Below are positions 1 through 6,617 of a stretch of 7,570 nt of DNA, in pieces (the stretch's first letter is position 1; each line of letters starts with the position of its first letter). The notes under the pieces were generated by a model. It searched no databases. It was given only the letters and a program-made list of their open reading frames with translations, and was not told the DNA's origin. Source of the stretch: Alphaproteobacteria bacterium (GTDB lineage: Bacteria; Pseudomonadota; Alphaproteobacteria; Rhizobiales; Xanthobacteraceae); contig VAZQ01000281.1 in assembly GCA_005883115.1 (NCBI GenBank), forward strand, positions 1,416 to 8,985, read 5' to 3'. A program made the position numbers and the translations under genes.

Positions 1-311
1 CCGAGAAGCGCACCGAAGAGAACTCCGCCGGTGACGGTGAGAAACACACCAACGGGAATCGACAGCGCGACCGCTGCGATATAGAGCGCCATGTAAGCGG
101 CGAGCGCGGGCATTTCGTGCGTGGCGATGAAGTCGCGCAGCGCGTCGTCGTGACGGGCGAGGGTCTCGAACGAGAGCTGGCGGTGCCAACCCATCGCAAT
201 CACGACCGCGGACGCAACGGCTATCACGATCAGCGGAACGAGGCGGCACAATGGGAATTTGGAGCTGCCGGCACGCGCGCTTGTGGGTGACGGATCGTTG
301 CCCGCGCTCAT
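1..311 (-). CDS. TVP38/TMEM64 (VTT-domain) family membrane protein, N-terminal part
   Basis: The reverse strand opens with ATG at 311-309, preceded five bases upstream by GGAG, and stays open for 103 codons to the window edge, so the C-terminal part lies outside. The visible protein has a short polar cytoplasmic N-terminus (about residues 1-23), a first membrane segment (about 24-42), an amphipathic stretch (about 45-66) and a second hydrophobic region (about 68-103). That region contains SIPVGVFLTVTGGVLFG, which resembles the re-entrant VTT signature (Pxxxx-T-x-GGxLFG) of the TVP38/TMEM64 and DedA-like families. By family knowledge these are inner-membrane proteins linked to lipid scrambling or membrane homeostasis, with poorly defined bacterial substrates. 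The gene is divergent from rpmH and has no evident functional tie to it. The family call is fairly secure; the specific role is unknown. Confidence 0.8.
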   Translation of the reverse strand, partial: MSAGNDPSPTSARAGSSKFPLCRLVPLIVIAVASAVVIAMGWHRQLSFETLARHDDALRDFIATHEMPALAAYMALYIAAVALSIPVGVFLTVTGGVLFGALL

Positions 312-560
312 GGTCGCTCCAAGCACATGCGATCATCTTAACGGACGAATTAGCATCGAAACGGCGCTTTCACCGCCTTGTGACAGCGCCTCACGTGCTT
401 GTGCCGGGCATGCGGCGGGTCGCATTGACGACGACCGGCAGCCTCCCGTATAAGCCCGCGAGTTTTTGGGCGTGGCGATCCCGCCTTGTTAAAGGCAAGC
501 CCAGGCCGGAGCCTAGCGCCGCGCGGGCAAGCAATATCCAGCGCCAGCGGAGAACAAGTC
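312..560. other. Divergent intergenic region between the VTT-domain gene and rpmH
   Basis: This 249-base spacer holds no convincing gene. It must carry promoters for both directions. The rightward candidate is listed separately at 425-454. No clear leftward promoter was recognised. The rpmH leader contains a small hairpin (GCCTT at 483-487 pairing with AAGGC at 492-496 across a GTTA loop). It lacks a T-run, so it is not an obvious terminator or attenuator. Confidence 0.6.
425..454 (+). promoter_or_regulatory. Candidate sigma-70-type promoter for the rpmH-rnpA-yidC-engB cluster
   Basis: TTGACG at 425-430 matches the -35 consensus at five of six bases. TATAAG at 449-454 is a good -10 hexamer, and the spacer is 18 bases. 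The predicted transcript would start near 461 and carry a leader of about 100 bases before the GTG start of rpmH. The position upstream of a growth-linked operon fits a strong housekeeping promoter. It was found by eye and is unverified. Confidence 0.55.
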
Positions 561-695
561 GTGAAGCGGACCTATCAACCGAGCAACCTGGTGCGCAAGC
601 GCCGCCACGGCTTCCGCGCTCGCGTGGCGACCAAAGGCGGGCGCAGGATCGTTGCCGCGCGCCGCGCGCGCGGACGCAAGCGGCTCAGCGCCTGA
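561..695 (+). CDS. rpmH: 50S ribosomal protein L34
   Basis: This 44-residue protein begins MKRTYQPSNLVRKRRHGFRA and is extremely rich in Arg and Lys, which is the unmistakable L34 signature and the normal family length. L34 is a small rRNA-binding protein of the large ribosomal subunit. The start is GTG at 561, with GGAG at 549-552 eight bases upstream. The reading frame stays open further upstream to a TTG at 486, but that extension does not look like L34, so the GTG start is preferred. It is the first gene of the cluster and sits 25 bases before rnpA, the near-universal bacterial neighbour. Expression probably comes from the promoter candidate at 425-454. Confidence 0.98.
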   Translation: MKRTYQPSNLVRKRRHGFRARVATKGGRRIVAARRARGRKRLSA

Positions 696-720
696 ACAGC
701 CGCCGCGGCGCGGCTCGCCC

Positions 721-1041
721 ATGCAGCGGCTCAGGCATCGCGCCGATTTTTTGGCCGCCGCGAGCGGAGCCAAGGTCCCAACCGCGGCGTTCGTCTTGCA
801 GGCACGCAAGCGAGCCGAGGGCGGTCCGGTCCGCGTCGGCTTCACCGTGTCGCGAAAAATTGGAACCGCCGTCGAGCGCAATCGGGTGCGGCGCCGGCTC
901 AAAGAAGTCGTGAGGCTATCGGCCGCAACTGGTCTTTCCTGCGGCCATGATTATGTGCTGATCGGACGGCGCGCGGCACTATCGCTGCCGTTCGAGCAAA
1001 TGACGCAGGATTTTCAGCGCGCGCTGCGGCGAGTTTCGTGA
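721..1041 (+). CDS. rnpA: Ribonuclease P protein component
   Basis: The 106-residue basic protein is the protein subunit of RNase P, which helps the catalytic RNA remove 5' leaders from precursor tRNAs. It contains the hallmark RNR motif in RNRVRRRLKEVVR (about residues 53-65), preceded by RVGFTVSRKIGTAVE, the conserved strand and helix entry of the fold. C-terminal HDYVLIGRRAA (about 76-86) is also typical. The start is taken as ATG at 721, giving MQRLRHRADFL, the usual alphaproteobacterial N-terminus. No good Shine-Dalgarno sequence precedes it, so translation may depend on ribosomes finishing rpmH 25 bases upstream. The only upstream in-frame alternative is a TTG at 652 inside rpmH. The stop codon overlaps the yidC start by one base (TGATG). 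Confidence 0.96.
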   Translation: MQRLRHRADFLAAASGAKVPTAAFVLQARKRAEGGPVRVGFTVSRKIGTAVERNRVRRRLKEVVRLSAATGLSCGHDYVLIGRRAALSLPFEQMTQDFQRALRRVS

Positions 1042-2882
1042 TGAGCGACCAAAAGAACACAATACTCGCCATCGTGCTCTCCGCGCTCGTCCTGATCGGG
1101 TGGCAGTTCTATTTCGGCCTCCCGCAGATGGACAAGCAGAAGCAGATCCAGCAGCAGCAGGCGCAAGAACGTTCGCAGCAGCCGCCCCCCACCCCCCAGC
1201 AACCCGGTACGACGGCGCCACAAACCCCAGCGGCACCGGGAACGGCCCCGCAAGCGCCAACTCAACCGGGCACCGTGGCGCAGCCCATGAGCCGGGACGC
1301 CGCGCTCGCACTCTCCCCGCGCGTGCGCATCGAGACGCCGAGCCTCTCCGGCTCGATCGCGCTCAAGGGCGGCCGCATCGACGACCTTTCGCTTGTCAGA
1401 TATCGCGAAACGGTGGATCCGAGCTCGCCGCCGATCGTGCTGCTCGCGCCCTCGGGCAGCCCGCATCCGTTTTATGCCGAATTCGGCTGGTCGCCAGCCG
1501 GCGGCGCGCCGCTGAAGCTGCCGAACGCGGACACGATGTGGCAGCAGGAGGGCTCGGGCGCGCTTGGAGTGGGCCGGCCGGTGCCGCTCGTCTACGACAA
1601 CGGCGAGGGGCTTTTATTCCGGCGCACCATCGCGGTCGACGAGAACTATCTCTTTACGCTCAAGGACGAGGTCATCAACAAGGGCGCGACGCCGGTCACG
1701 CTCTATCCCTTTGCGCTCATCTCTCGGCACGGGACACCGCAGACGCTCGGCTACTACATCCTGCACGAGGGCCTGATCGGAGTTTTCGGCGACAAGGGTT
1801 TGCAGGAGGAGACCTACGCCAACATCGAAAAGCAGAAGGAGCTTTCATTCGCCGCAACGAATGTGTGGCTCGGCATCACCGATAAATATTGGGCCGCGAC
1901 GCTTCTCCCCGACACCAGCACCCAGGTCAACGCGAAATTTTCGACCGGCACCATCGGCAACAACATCAAGACTTATCAAAGCGACTATCTCGGCCCGGCG
2001 CAGACCATCGCGCCGGGCGGCGCCGCCGCCGTCGATGGACGGCTGTTCGCCGGCGCCAAGGAGGTATCGATTGTCGACGGGTATAACGACCGGCTGCGCC
2101 TCAACAAGTTCGACCGGCTCATCGACTGGGGCTGGTTCTACTTCATCACCAAGCCGCTGTTTTTGGCGATGGACTGGATCTATCGCCACGTCGGAAATTT
2201 CGGCCTCGCCATCCTGATCGTCACCGTCATCATCAAGTTCTTCTTCCTCCCGCTCGCCAACAAATCCTACGCCTCGATGGCGAAAATGAAGGCGGTGCAG
2301 CCGGAGATGATGGCGATCCGCGAGCGCTTCGCCGATGACAAGATGAAGCAGCAACAGGCGATGATGGAGCTCTACAAGAAGGAGAAGATCAACCCGATCG
2401 CCGGCTGCCTGCCGATCGTCATTCAGATCCCGGTCTTCTTCGCGCTTTACAAAGTGCTGTTCGTCACCATCGAGATGCGGCACGCGCCGTTCTTCGGCTG
2501 GATCAGGGACCTCGCCGCGCCCGATCCGACCACCGTGTTCAATCTGTTCGGGCTCATTGCCTGGGACCCCTCGCACGTTCCGCTGATCGGCCCGTTCCTC
2601 CTGCTCGGCGCATGGCCGCTCATCATGGGCGTGACCATGTGGTTCCAGATGAAGCTCAACCCGCCGCCGCCCGACCCGACCCAGGCGATGATCTTCAACT
2701 ACATGCCGATCATCTTCACCTTCATGCTGGCGAGTTTTCCGGCTGGGCTGGTGATCTATTGGGCCTGGAACAATACGTTGTCGGTGGCCCAGCAGAGCTT
2801 CATCATGCACAGGCACGGCGCCAAGATCGAGCTGTGGGATAATCTCAAGACGACATTCGCCAAGAAGAAGCCGCAGGGGTGA
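1041..2882 (+). CDS. yidC: Membrane protein insertase YidC
   Basis: This 613-residue protein inserts and folds inner-membrane proteins, alone or with the Sec translocon. It has an N-terminal membrane segment (about residues 7-26), a Gln/Pro-rich linker (about 30-85), a large periplasmic beta domain (about 90-350) and the conserved five-helix insertase core (about 365-590). Recognisable core stretches include YASMAKMKAVQPEM, KKEKINPIAGCLPIVIQIPVFFALY and FPAGLVIYWAWNN. Lys399 sits where E. coli has the groove Arg366, so the charge is kept. The tail ends in a Lys-rich segment. The length exceeds E. coli YidC (548), mainly through the linker, as is common in alphaproteobacteria. ATG at 1041 is preferred over the overlapping GTG at 1038. 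The stop overlaps the engB start (GTGA), suggesting coupled translation. Confidence 0.97.
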   Translation: MSDQKNTILAIVLSALVLIGWQFYFGLPQMDKQKQIQQQQAQERSQQPPPTPQQPGTTAPQTPAAPGTAPQAPTQPGTVAQPMSRDAALALSPRVRIETPSLSGSIALKGGRIDDLSLVRYRETVDPSSPPIVLLAPSGSPHPFYAEFGWSPAGGAPLKLPNADTMWQQEGSGALGVGRPVPLVYDNGEGLLFRRTIAVDENYLFTLKDEVINKGATPVTLYPFALISRHGTPQTLGYYILHEGLIGVFGDKGLQEETYANIEKQKELSFAATNVWLGITDKYWAATLLPDTSTQVNAKFSTGTIGNNIKTYQSDYLGPAQTIAPGGAAAVDGRLFAGAKEVSIVDGYNDRLRLNKFDRLIDWGWFYFITKPLFLAMDWIYRHVGNFGLAILIVTVIIKFFFLPLANKSYASMAKMKAVQPEMMAIRERFADDKMKQQQAMMELYKKEKINPIAGCLPIVIQIPVFFALYKVLFVTIEMRHAPFFGWIRDLAAPDPTTVFNLFGLIAWDPSHVPLIGPFLLLGAWPLIMGVTMWFQMKLNPPPPDPTQAMIFNYMPIIFTFMLASFPAGLVIYWAWNNTLSVAQQSFIMHRHGAKIELWDNLKTTFAKKKPQG

Positions 2883-3535
2883 ACGTCACGCGTCCGTTCA
2901 CCTCTGCGGAAATCGAGGCCGGCCGCAAGCTGTTCGCGGGCGATTGGCAGTTCGCGGCCGCCGCGGGCTCGCTCGAGGCGCTGCCGGTTATGCGCGGCAT
3001 CGAGATCGCCGTTGCCGGCCGCTCCAATGTCGGCAAATCGAGCCTGATCAATGCCCTGACCGGCCGGCGCGCGCTGGCGCGCATCTCGCACACGCCTGGG
3101 CGCACCCAAGAGCTGATCTTCTTCAGCGGCCCGTCGCGGCTCACGCTCGTCGACATGCCGGGATATGGCTATGCGGCCGCCGCGAAGACGAAGATCAAGG
3201 CCTGGACTGAACTCATCCATGCCTTTCTGTTCGGGCGGACGAATTTGGCCCGGGTCTATCTTCTTGTCGACGCGCGCCACGGGCTCAAGCCCACCGACGC
3301 CGAAGTGCTCGAGAGTTTGGATAAGGCGGCGGTCAACTACCAGATCGTGCTCACGAAGGCAGACGCGGCCAGGGACGCAGACGTTGCGGCGCGCGTGAGC
3401 GCGACCAAAGCAGCGCTCGCCGAGCACCCTGCGGCTCATCCGGAGTTGCTCGTCACCTCCGCGCGCAGCGGCAGCGGCATTCCCGAGCTGCGCGCCGCCA
3501 TGGCGCGGCTCATCAAAGAGCGCGGCGGAGGCTAG
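2879..3535 (+). CDS. engB: Ribosome biogenesis GTP-binding protein EngB (YihA/YsxC)
   Basis: This 218-residue TRAFAC GTPase belongs to the EngB/YihA/YsxC family, which acts late in 50S subunit assembly. All G motifs are visible: G1 GRSNVGKS (47-54), G2 with TPGRT (72-76), G3 DMPGYG (92-97), G4 TKAD (159-162) and G5 TSAR (193-196). The family hallmark after G3, a YGYA stretch followed by a Lys-rich segment and W109, is present. The length is normal. The GTG start at 2879 lies within the yidC stop region (GTGA overlap), and no separate promoter is apparent, so it is most likely expressed with yidC. In enterobacteria the gene after yidC is the GTPase mnmE; here another ribosome-linked GTPase occupies that slot, a layout I associate with Hyphomicrobiales. 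Confidence 0.96.
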   Translation: MNVTRPFTSAEIEAGRKLFAGDWQFAAAAGSLEALPVMRGIEIAVAGRSNVGKSSLINALTGRRALARISHTPGRTQELIFFSGPSRLTLVDMPGYGYAAAAKTKIKAWTELIHAFLFGRTNLARVYLLVDARHGLKPTDAEVLESLDKAAVNYQIVLTKADAARDADVAARVSATKAALAEHPAAHPELLVTSARSGSGIPELRAAMARLIKERGGG

Positions 3536-3641
3536 GTCGGATATTACATTCTGCGCTTTGCTAATCAGCCCAGGCTCGCTAAAAGGCGCAGCGAGATTGC
3601 TGTCCACGGCGCGACCGCCGGATTGCCGGAAAAAATCCGCG
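3536..3641. other. Intergenic spacer between engB and argB
   Basis: This 106-base spacer is large compared with the overlapping junctions upstream. It holds two small inverted repeats: CTCGCT (3575-3580) with AGCGAG (3590-3595), and CGGATT (3619-3624) with AATCCG (3634-3639). Neither is followed by a T-run, so neither is a convincing terminator. No clear -35/-10 pair was recognised, and whether argB has its own promoter is open. Confidence 0.5.
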
Positions 3642-3642
3642 A
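3619..3642 (+). promoter_or_regulatory. Hairpin enclosing the putative argB ribosome-binding site
   Basis: A six-base-pair stem (CGGATT at 3619-3624, AATCCG at 3634-3639) encloses a nine-base loop, GCCGGAAAA. The only Shine-Dalgarno-like element before argB (GGA at 3628-3630, 11 bases from the ATG) lies in this loop. The stem ends two bases before the start codon, so it could modulate initiation. The stem is half A-T pairs and may be weak or coincidental. Confidence 0.25.
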
Positions 3643-4526
3643 TGAACATTTCGCCCCACGATATCGCTCGTGTGCTGTCGGAAGCGCTGCCGCACATGCA
3701 GCGCTACGACCAGGAGACCGTGGTCGTGAAATACGGCGGCCACGCCATGGGCGAGGAGGACATGGCGAAGAGCTTCGCCCGCGACATCGTGCTGATGGAA
3801 CAGACCGCCATCAATCCCGTGGTCGTGCACGGCGGGGGGCCGCAGATCGGCGAGATGCTCAAGCGCCTCGGCATCAAGTCGGAATTCGCCGGCGGACTGC
3901 GCATCACCGACGCCGCCACCATCGAGATCGTCGAAATGGTGCTTGCCGGTTCCATCAACAAACAGCTAGTCGGCTTCATCAACGAGGCCGGCGGCAAAGC
4001 GATCGGATTGACCGGCAAAGATGGCAATATGGTGCTGGCGCGCAAGGTGAATCGCGCTGTCGTGGACGCAGGCTCCAACATCGAGCGAATCGTCGACCTC
4101 GGCTTCGTCGGGGAGCCCGACAAGATCGACACCACCGTGCTCACGCAGATCCTCGGCCGCGAACTCATTCCGGTGCTGGCCCCGCTCGCGGCTTCCGCCC
4201 AAGGCGGAACCTACAACGTCAATGCCGATACCTTTGCCGGCGCCATCGCAGGCGCGCTCAAGGCCAAGCGGCTGCTCTTGTTGACCGACGTTCCGGGCGT
4301 GCTCGACAAGTCCAACAAATTGATCAAGCAGCTCTCGCCCGACGACGCGCGCGAACTGATCGCCGACGGCACCATATCGGGCGGCATGATTCCCAAGGTC
4401 GAGACCTGCATCTATGCGCTCGACGCGGGCGTCGAGGGCGTGGTCATTCTGGACGGCAAAGTGCCGCACGCGGTGTTGCTCGAGCTTCTCACCGATCACG
4501 GCGCCGGCACCTTGATGATGCGCTGA
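3642..4526 (+). CDS. argB: Acetylglutamate kinase
   Basis: The 294-residue enzyme phosphorylates N-acetyl-L-glutamate with ATP, the second step of arginine biosynthesis, in the cytoplasm. Amino-acid-kinase features are clear: KYGGHAM (30-36) at the phosphate site, HGGGPQI (63-69), the substrate-binding region FAGGLRITD (82-90), NVNADTFAG (192-200), LLLLTDVPGV (211-220) and ISGGMIPKVE (245-254). About 25 residues precede the KYGG strand, forming a predicted N-terminal helix. In this family such a helix marks the hexameric, arginine-inhibited form, unlike the shorter insensitive E. coli enzyme (about 258 residues). The C-terminal PHAVLLELLTDHGAGT also fits the arginine-site region. Feedback inhibition by arginine is therefore inferred. 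The ATG at 3642 matches the family N-terminus. The frame is open back to 3558, but the extra residues look non-coding. Confidence 0.97.
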   Translation: MNISPHDIARVLSEALPHMQRYDQETVVVKYGGHAMGEEDMAKSFARDIVLMEQTAINPVVVHGGGPQIGEMLKRLGIKSEFAGGLRITDAATIEIVEMVLAGSINKQLVGFINEAGGKAIGLTGKDGNMVLARKVNRAVVDAGSNIERIVDLGFVGEPDKIDTTVLTQILGRELIPVLAPLAASAQGGTYNVNADTFAGAIAGALKAKRLLLLTDVPGVLDKSNKLIKQLSPDDARELIADGTISGGMIPKVETCIYALDAGVEGVVILDGKVPHAVLLELLTDHGAGTLMMR

Positions 4527-4702
4527 CTCTTCGCGCCCGCGATGGGCTTCCTTCCCCGCGCAGTGCACGGAACGCCTGTCAGACCCGTGTAAGGTCTCGG
4601 CCGGGGCAATCCTGAACAAACTGTCATCGAATCTACGACGTGCGCGGCGAACCCGCACGCCCGCTCGGACGTTTACTGTCACGACGGACTCGGGAGAGTG
4701 CC
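4527..4702. other. Intergenic spacer upstream of the Spy-like gene
   Basis: This 176-base spacer contains no supported gene. It holds a weak inverted repeat (AGACC at 4581-4585 with GGTCT at 4593-4597, no T-run), a possible extracytoplasmic-sigma promoter listed at 4648-4673, and the strong ribosome-binding site GGGAG at 4692-4696. No convincing terminator for argB was found. Confidence 0.5.
4648..4673 (+). promoter_or_regulatory. Possible EcfG-type general-stress promoter
   Basis: CGAAC at 4648-4652 and CGTT at 4670-4673 are separated by 17 bases. The alphaproteobacterial general-stress sigma factor EcfG recognises GGAAC-N16/17-CGTT, so this is a one-mismatch match. The inferred transcript would begin about 4680, just upstream of the GGGAG ribosome-binding site and the ATG at 4703. 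The placement is apt for a periplasmic stress protein. Such short motifs arise by chance in GC-rich DNA, so confidence is low. Confidence 0.28.
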
Positions 4703-6586
4703 ATGTTCCAATCGAGCACGCGCATCGCGGCAATTTTCATCGTCTGCGCTGCAACGGCAACGACCGCCGCTGCGCAACCGCACAAGGGCGGAGGAGGAGG
4801 CGGCGGAGGAGGAGGTGCCCCGGCCCCGCATGCCGCACCCGCCGCTCCCGCGCCGCACGCGGCACCTGCGCCGCACCCAGCACCGGCTCCTCACGTCGCG
4901 GCACCAGCGCCCCGCGCTGCGGCCGCCCCCCATGCCGCGCCCGCACCGCATGTCGCGGCGCCCCGCGCGGCGCCAACCCCGCACGCTGCACCGCACATTG
5001 CCGCGCCGCGCCAGGCGGCCCCGTCCGCGCCGCGCGCAGCGCAAGCGCCTCGTACTGCGCCGCAGCGGCTCGCGCGTCCTTCCGGCGGCCCAGCTTCGGC
5101 CATGGCGCGCCACGCGCCGACGGCGCGGACCTCTCCCGCGCAGCAGCCGCAAGCGAGCGCCCGCACTGCCGGCGGCCGTGCCGGTGCGAAAGTGGCCCAA
5201 CCGAGTCAGCGGCAAAATCTGTCGCGGCAACCCGCTCCGGGCGGCGCCGGCGCAGTTGCGCCGTCCGCGCGCGCTTCCCGCAACGCCGCTCCACAACAAG
5301 CTGCCCCACAACAAAACGCGGCTCCACAACAAAACGTGGCGCCGCAACAGCGCGGGATTCAGCAGAACCAGGCGGCGCGCGCCGCTCCACAGCAAAGCGG
5401 AGCTGCACAACAAGGCGTGATTCCGCAAAATCAGGTGACCCGCGCCGTTCCGCCATCTGCAACGCGCGCGCGGGCTGCCAGTGATCCGCGCGCCTTCTCC
5501 GGCGGCGTGCTGCGCAACCAGGCTTTTGCCGGCCTGGCCGCGACCCGCGACCCCAGCGCGCGCACGCTTGCAACGTCGACCTTCCAGGGCCGCTTCTTCG
5601 ATCCGCAATGGCGGCGCCGTTTTGCCCGCCCGATCGTGATCGGCTGGGTCGGCCCGCTGTTCTGGCCTTATGCCTACGACGACTTCGTGGACTACACCTT
5701 CTATCCGTATGCGTATGACACGTTCTGGCCCTATGCCTACGATGACTTCTACGACGGCATGTTCGGCGCCTATGCGTCGGGCTATGGCGGCACCTATGCC
5801 TCGGTCGGACCGTCGAACGGATACGGCGCCGATTACGGCGGCAATTACCGTGGCGGCCGCAATAATCGCGGCGGCTCGAGCGGCAGAGCCTTCGCAGCCG
5901 GCCGAAGCGTGGAAGCCGACCTGTGCAGCGGTCAGACCTCCGGGCTGACGGATTGGCCGATCGAGCGGATCGCGCAGACGGTCGAGCCGAACGACGCCCA
6001 GCGCGCTATCCTCGACGAACTCAAAGGCGCAACCGCCCAGGCGCTCGACCAGGTCAAGGCGGCGTGCCCGACGGCGCTGCCGAGCACGCCGACCGGCCGG
6101 ATCGAGGCCATGCGCCAACGGCTCGGGGCGATGCTGGCGGCGGTGCGCACCGTGCGGCCCGTCCTCGAGAAATTTTTCGACTCGCTCAACGACGAGCAGA
6201 AGGCGCGCTTCAACGCGCTCAGCCCCGACAATCCCGATCAGCAGCAGGCGCAACGCGATCTGACGCAAGTCTGCGGCGCGCGCGCCTCCGGGATTGCCGC
6301 CTTGCCGTTGGAGCGCATCGAACGAGCGGTGCGGCCCGACGATGCGCAGCGCAGCGCGCTGAATGACCTGCAGAACGCCACCGCTGAGGCTTCCAATCTG
6401 TTGAGCTCGGACTGCCCGACCTACCGCGCGCTCACGCCGGTTGGCCGTCTGCAAGCGATGGAGCAACGGCTCGACGCCATGCTGCACGCGGTGCAAACCG
6501 TGCAGCCCGCGCTCGAGAAGTTTTATGCATCGCTTGGCGACGAGCAGAAGGAGCGGTTCAATCGACTCAGCCCCGCGCAGGGCTGA
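4703..6586 (+). CDS. Secreted Spy/CpxP-like (LTXXQ-type) protein with two tandem domains and long low-complexity N-terminal half
   Basis: This 627-residue protein has a Sec-type signal peptide (about 1-24, cleavage after TTAAA). Next come ten consecutive glycines (29-38), a Pro/Ala/His region of APAPH-like repeats (about 39-105), a Pro/Ala/Arg-rich stretch and a Gln/Asn-rich segment with repeated PQQN (about 194-250). Three PYAYD-type aromatic repeats follow (322-328, 335-341, 343-349), then a Gly/Tyr-rich linker. The C-terminal third is two ungapped copies of one domain (from Cys408 and Cys524). Each copy has a C-x46-C pair and ends in SLxDEQKxRFNxLSP, which resembles the LTXXQ motif of Spy/CpxP periplasmic chaperones. 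Start ATG 4703 has GGGAG six bases upstream; an in-frame GTG at 4640 would put residues before the signal peptide. Function is inferred: envelope stress or protein-folding aid. No partner gene is adjacent. Confidence 0.78.
   Translation: MFQSSTRIAAIFIVCAATATTAAAQPHKGGGGGGGGGGAPAPHAAPAAPAPHAAPAPHPAPAPHVAAPAPRAAAAPHAAPAPHVAAPRAAPTPHAAPHIAAPRQAAPSAPRAAQAPRTAPQRLARPSGGPASAMARHAPTARTSPAQQPQASARTAGGRAGAKVAQPSQRQNLSRQPAPGGAGAVAPSARASRNAAPQQAAPQQNAAPQQNVAPQQRGIQQNQAARAAPQQSGAAQQGVIPQNQVTRAVPPSATRARAASDPRAFSGGVLRNQAFAGLAATRDPSARTLATSTFQGRFFDPQWRRRFARPIVIGWVGPLFWPYAYDDFVDYTFYPYAYDTFWPYAYDDFYDGMFGAYASGYGGTYASVGPSNGYGADYGGNYRGGRNNRGGSSGRAFAAGRSVEADLCSGQTSGLTDWPIERIAQTVEPNDAQRAILDELKGATAQALDQVKAACPTALPSTPTGRIEAMRQRLGAMLAAVRTVRPVLEKFFDSLNDEQKARFNALSPDNPDQQQAQRDLTQVCGARASGIAALPLERIERAVRPDDAQRSALNDLQNATAEASNLLSSDCPTYRALTPVGRLQAMEQRLDAMLHAVQTVQPALEKFYASLGDEQKERFNRLSPAQG
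4787..4816 (+). repeat. Ten-glycine codon tract with repeated GGA triplets
   Basis: Ten successive glycine codons (residues 29-38 of the Spy-like protein) use GGA six times, GGC three times and GGT once. This produces an 11-base GGAGGAGGAGG run at 4790-4800 and a second GGAGGAGGAGG at 4805-4815. The tract lies four residues after the predicted signal-peptide cleavage site. Confidence 0.85.
5924..6574 (+). repeat. Tandem internal domain duplication in the Spy-like protein
   Basis: The stretches starting at Cys408 (nucleotide 5924) and Cys524 (nucleotide 6272) align without gaps over 101 residues, with about 55 identities by hand count. Shared landmarks are SG, PxERI, DAQR, CPT, TPxGR, AMxQRL, TVxPxLEKF, SLxDEQK and RFNxLSP. 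The two copies are offset by 116 residues. Confidence 0.9.
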
Positions 6587-6617
6587 CACGGCGACCTCAT
6601 ATCCAGATTGTGATCGC

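Noticed and set aside
379..394. TGTGA-N7-TCAC dyad resembling a CRP/FNR-type operator
   Set aside because: The spacing is 7 rather than the usual 6 (CRP), the right half lacks the final A, and it lies only loosely placed relative to the promoter candidate.
251..913. A 220-codon plus-strand frame covering the spacer, rpmH and part of rnpA
   Set aside because: It crosses two certain genes in a different frame and has no domain-like sequence.
1845..2816. A 323-codon minus-strand open frame inside yidC
   Set aside because: The composition (Asp/Glu/Arg/His-rich) is typical of an antisense shadow, and it lies entirely within the conserved yidC core.
4581..4597. AGACC/GGTCT inverted repeat as an argB terminator
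   Set aside because: Only five base pairs with a seven-base loop and no T-run, so it is not convincing as a terminator.
3623..4615. A 330-codon plus-strand frame overlapping argB
   Set aside because: It is a frame-shifted reading of argB dominated by Arg and Gln, with no family resemblance; argB itself is clearly conserved.
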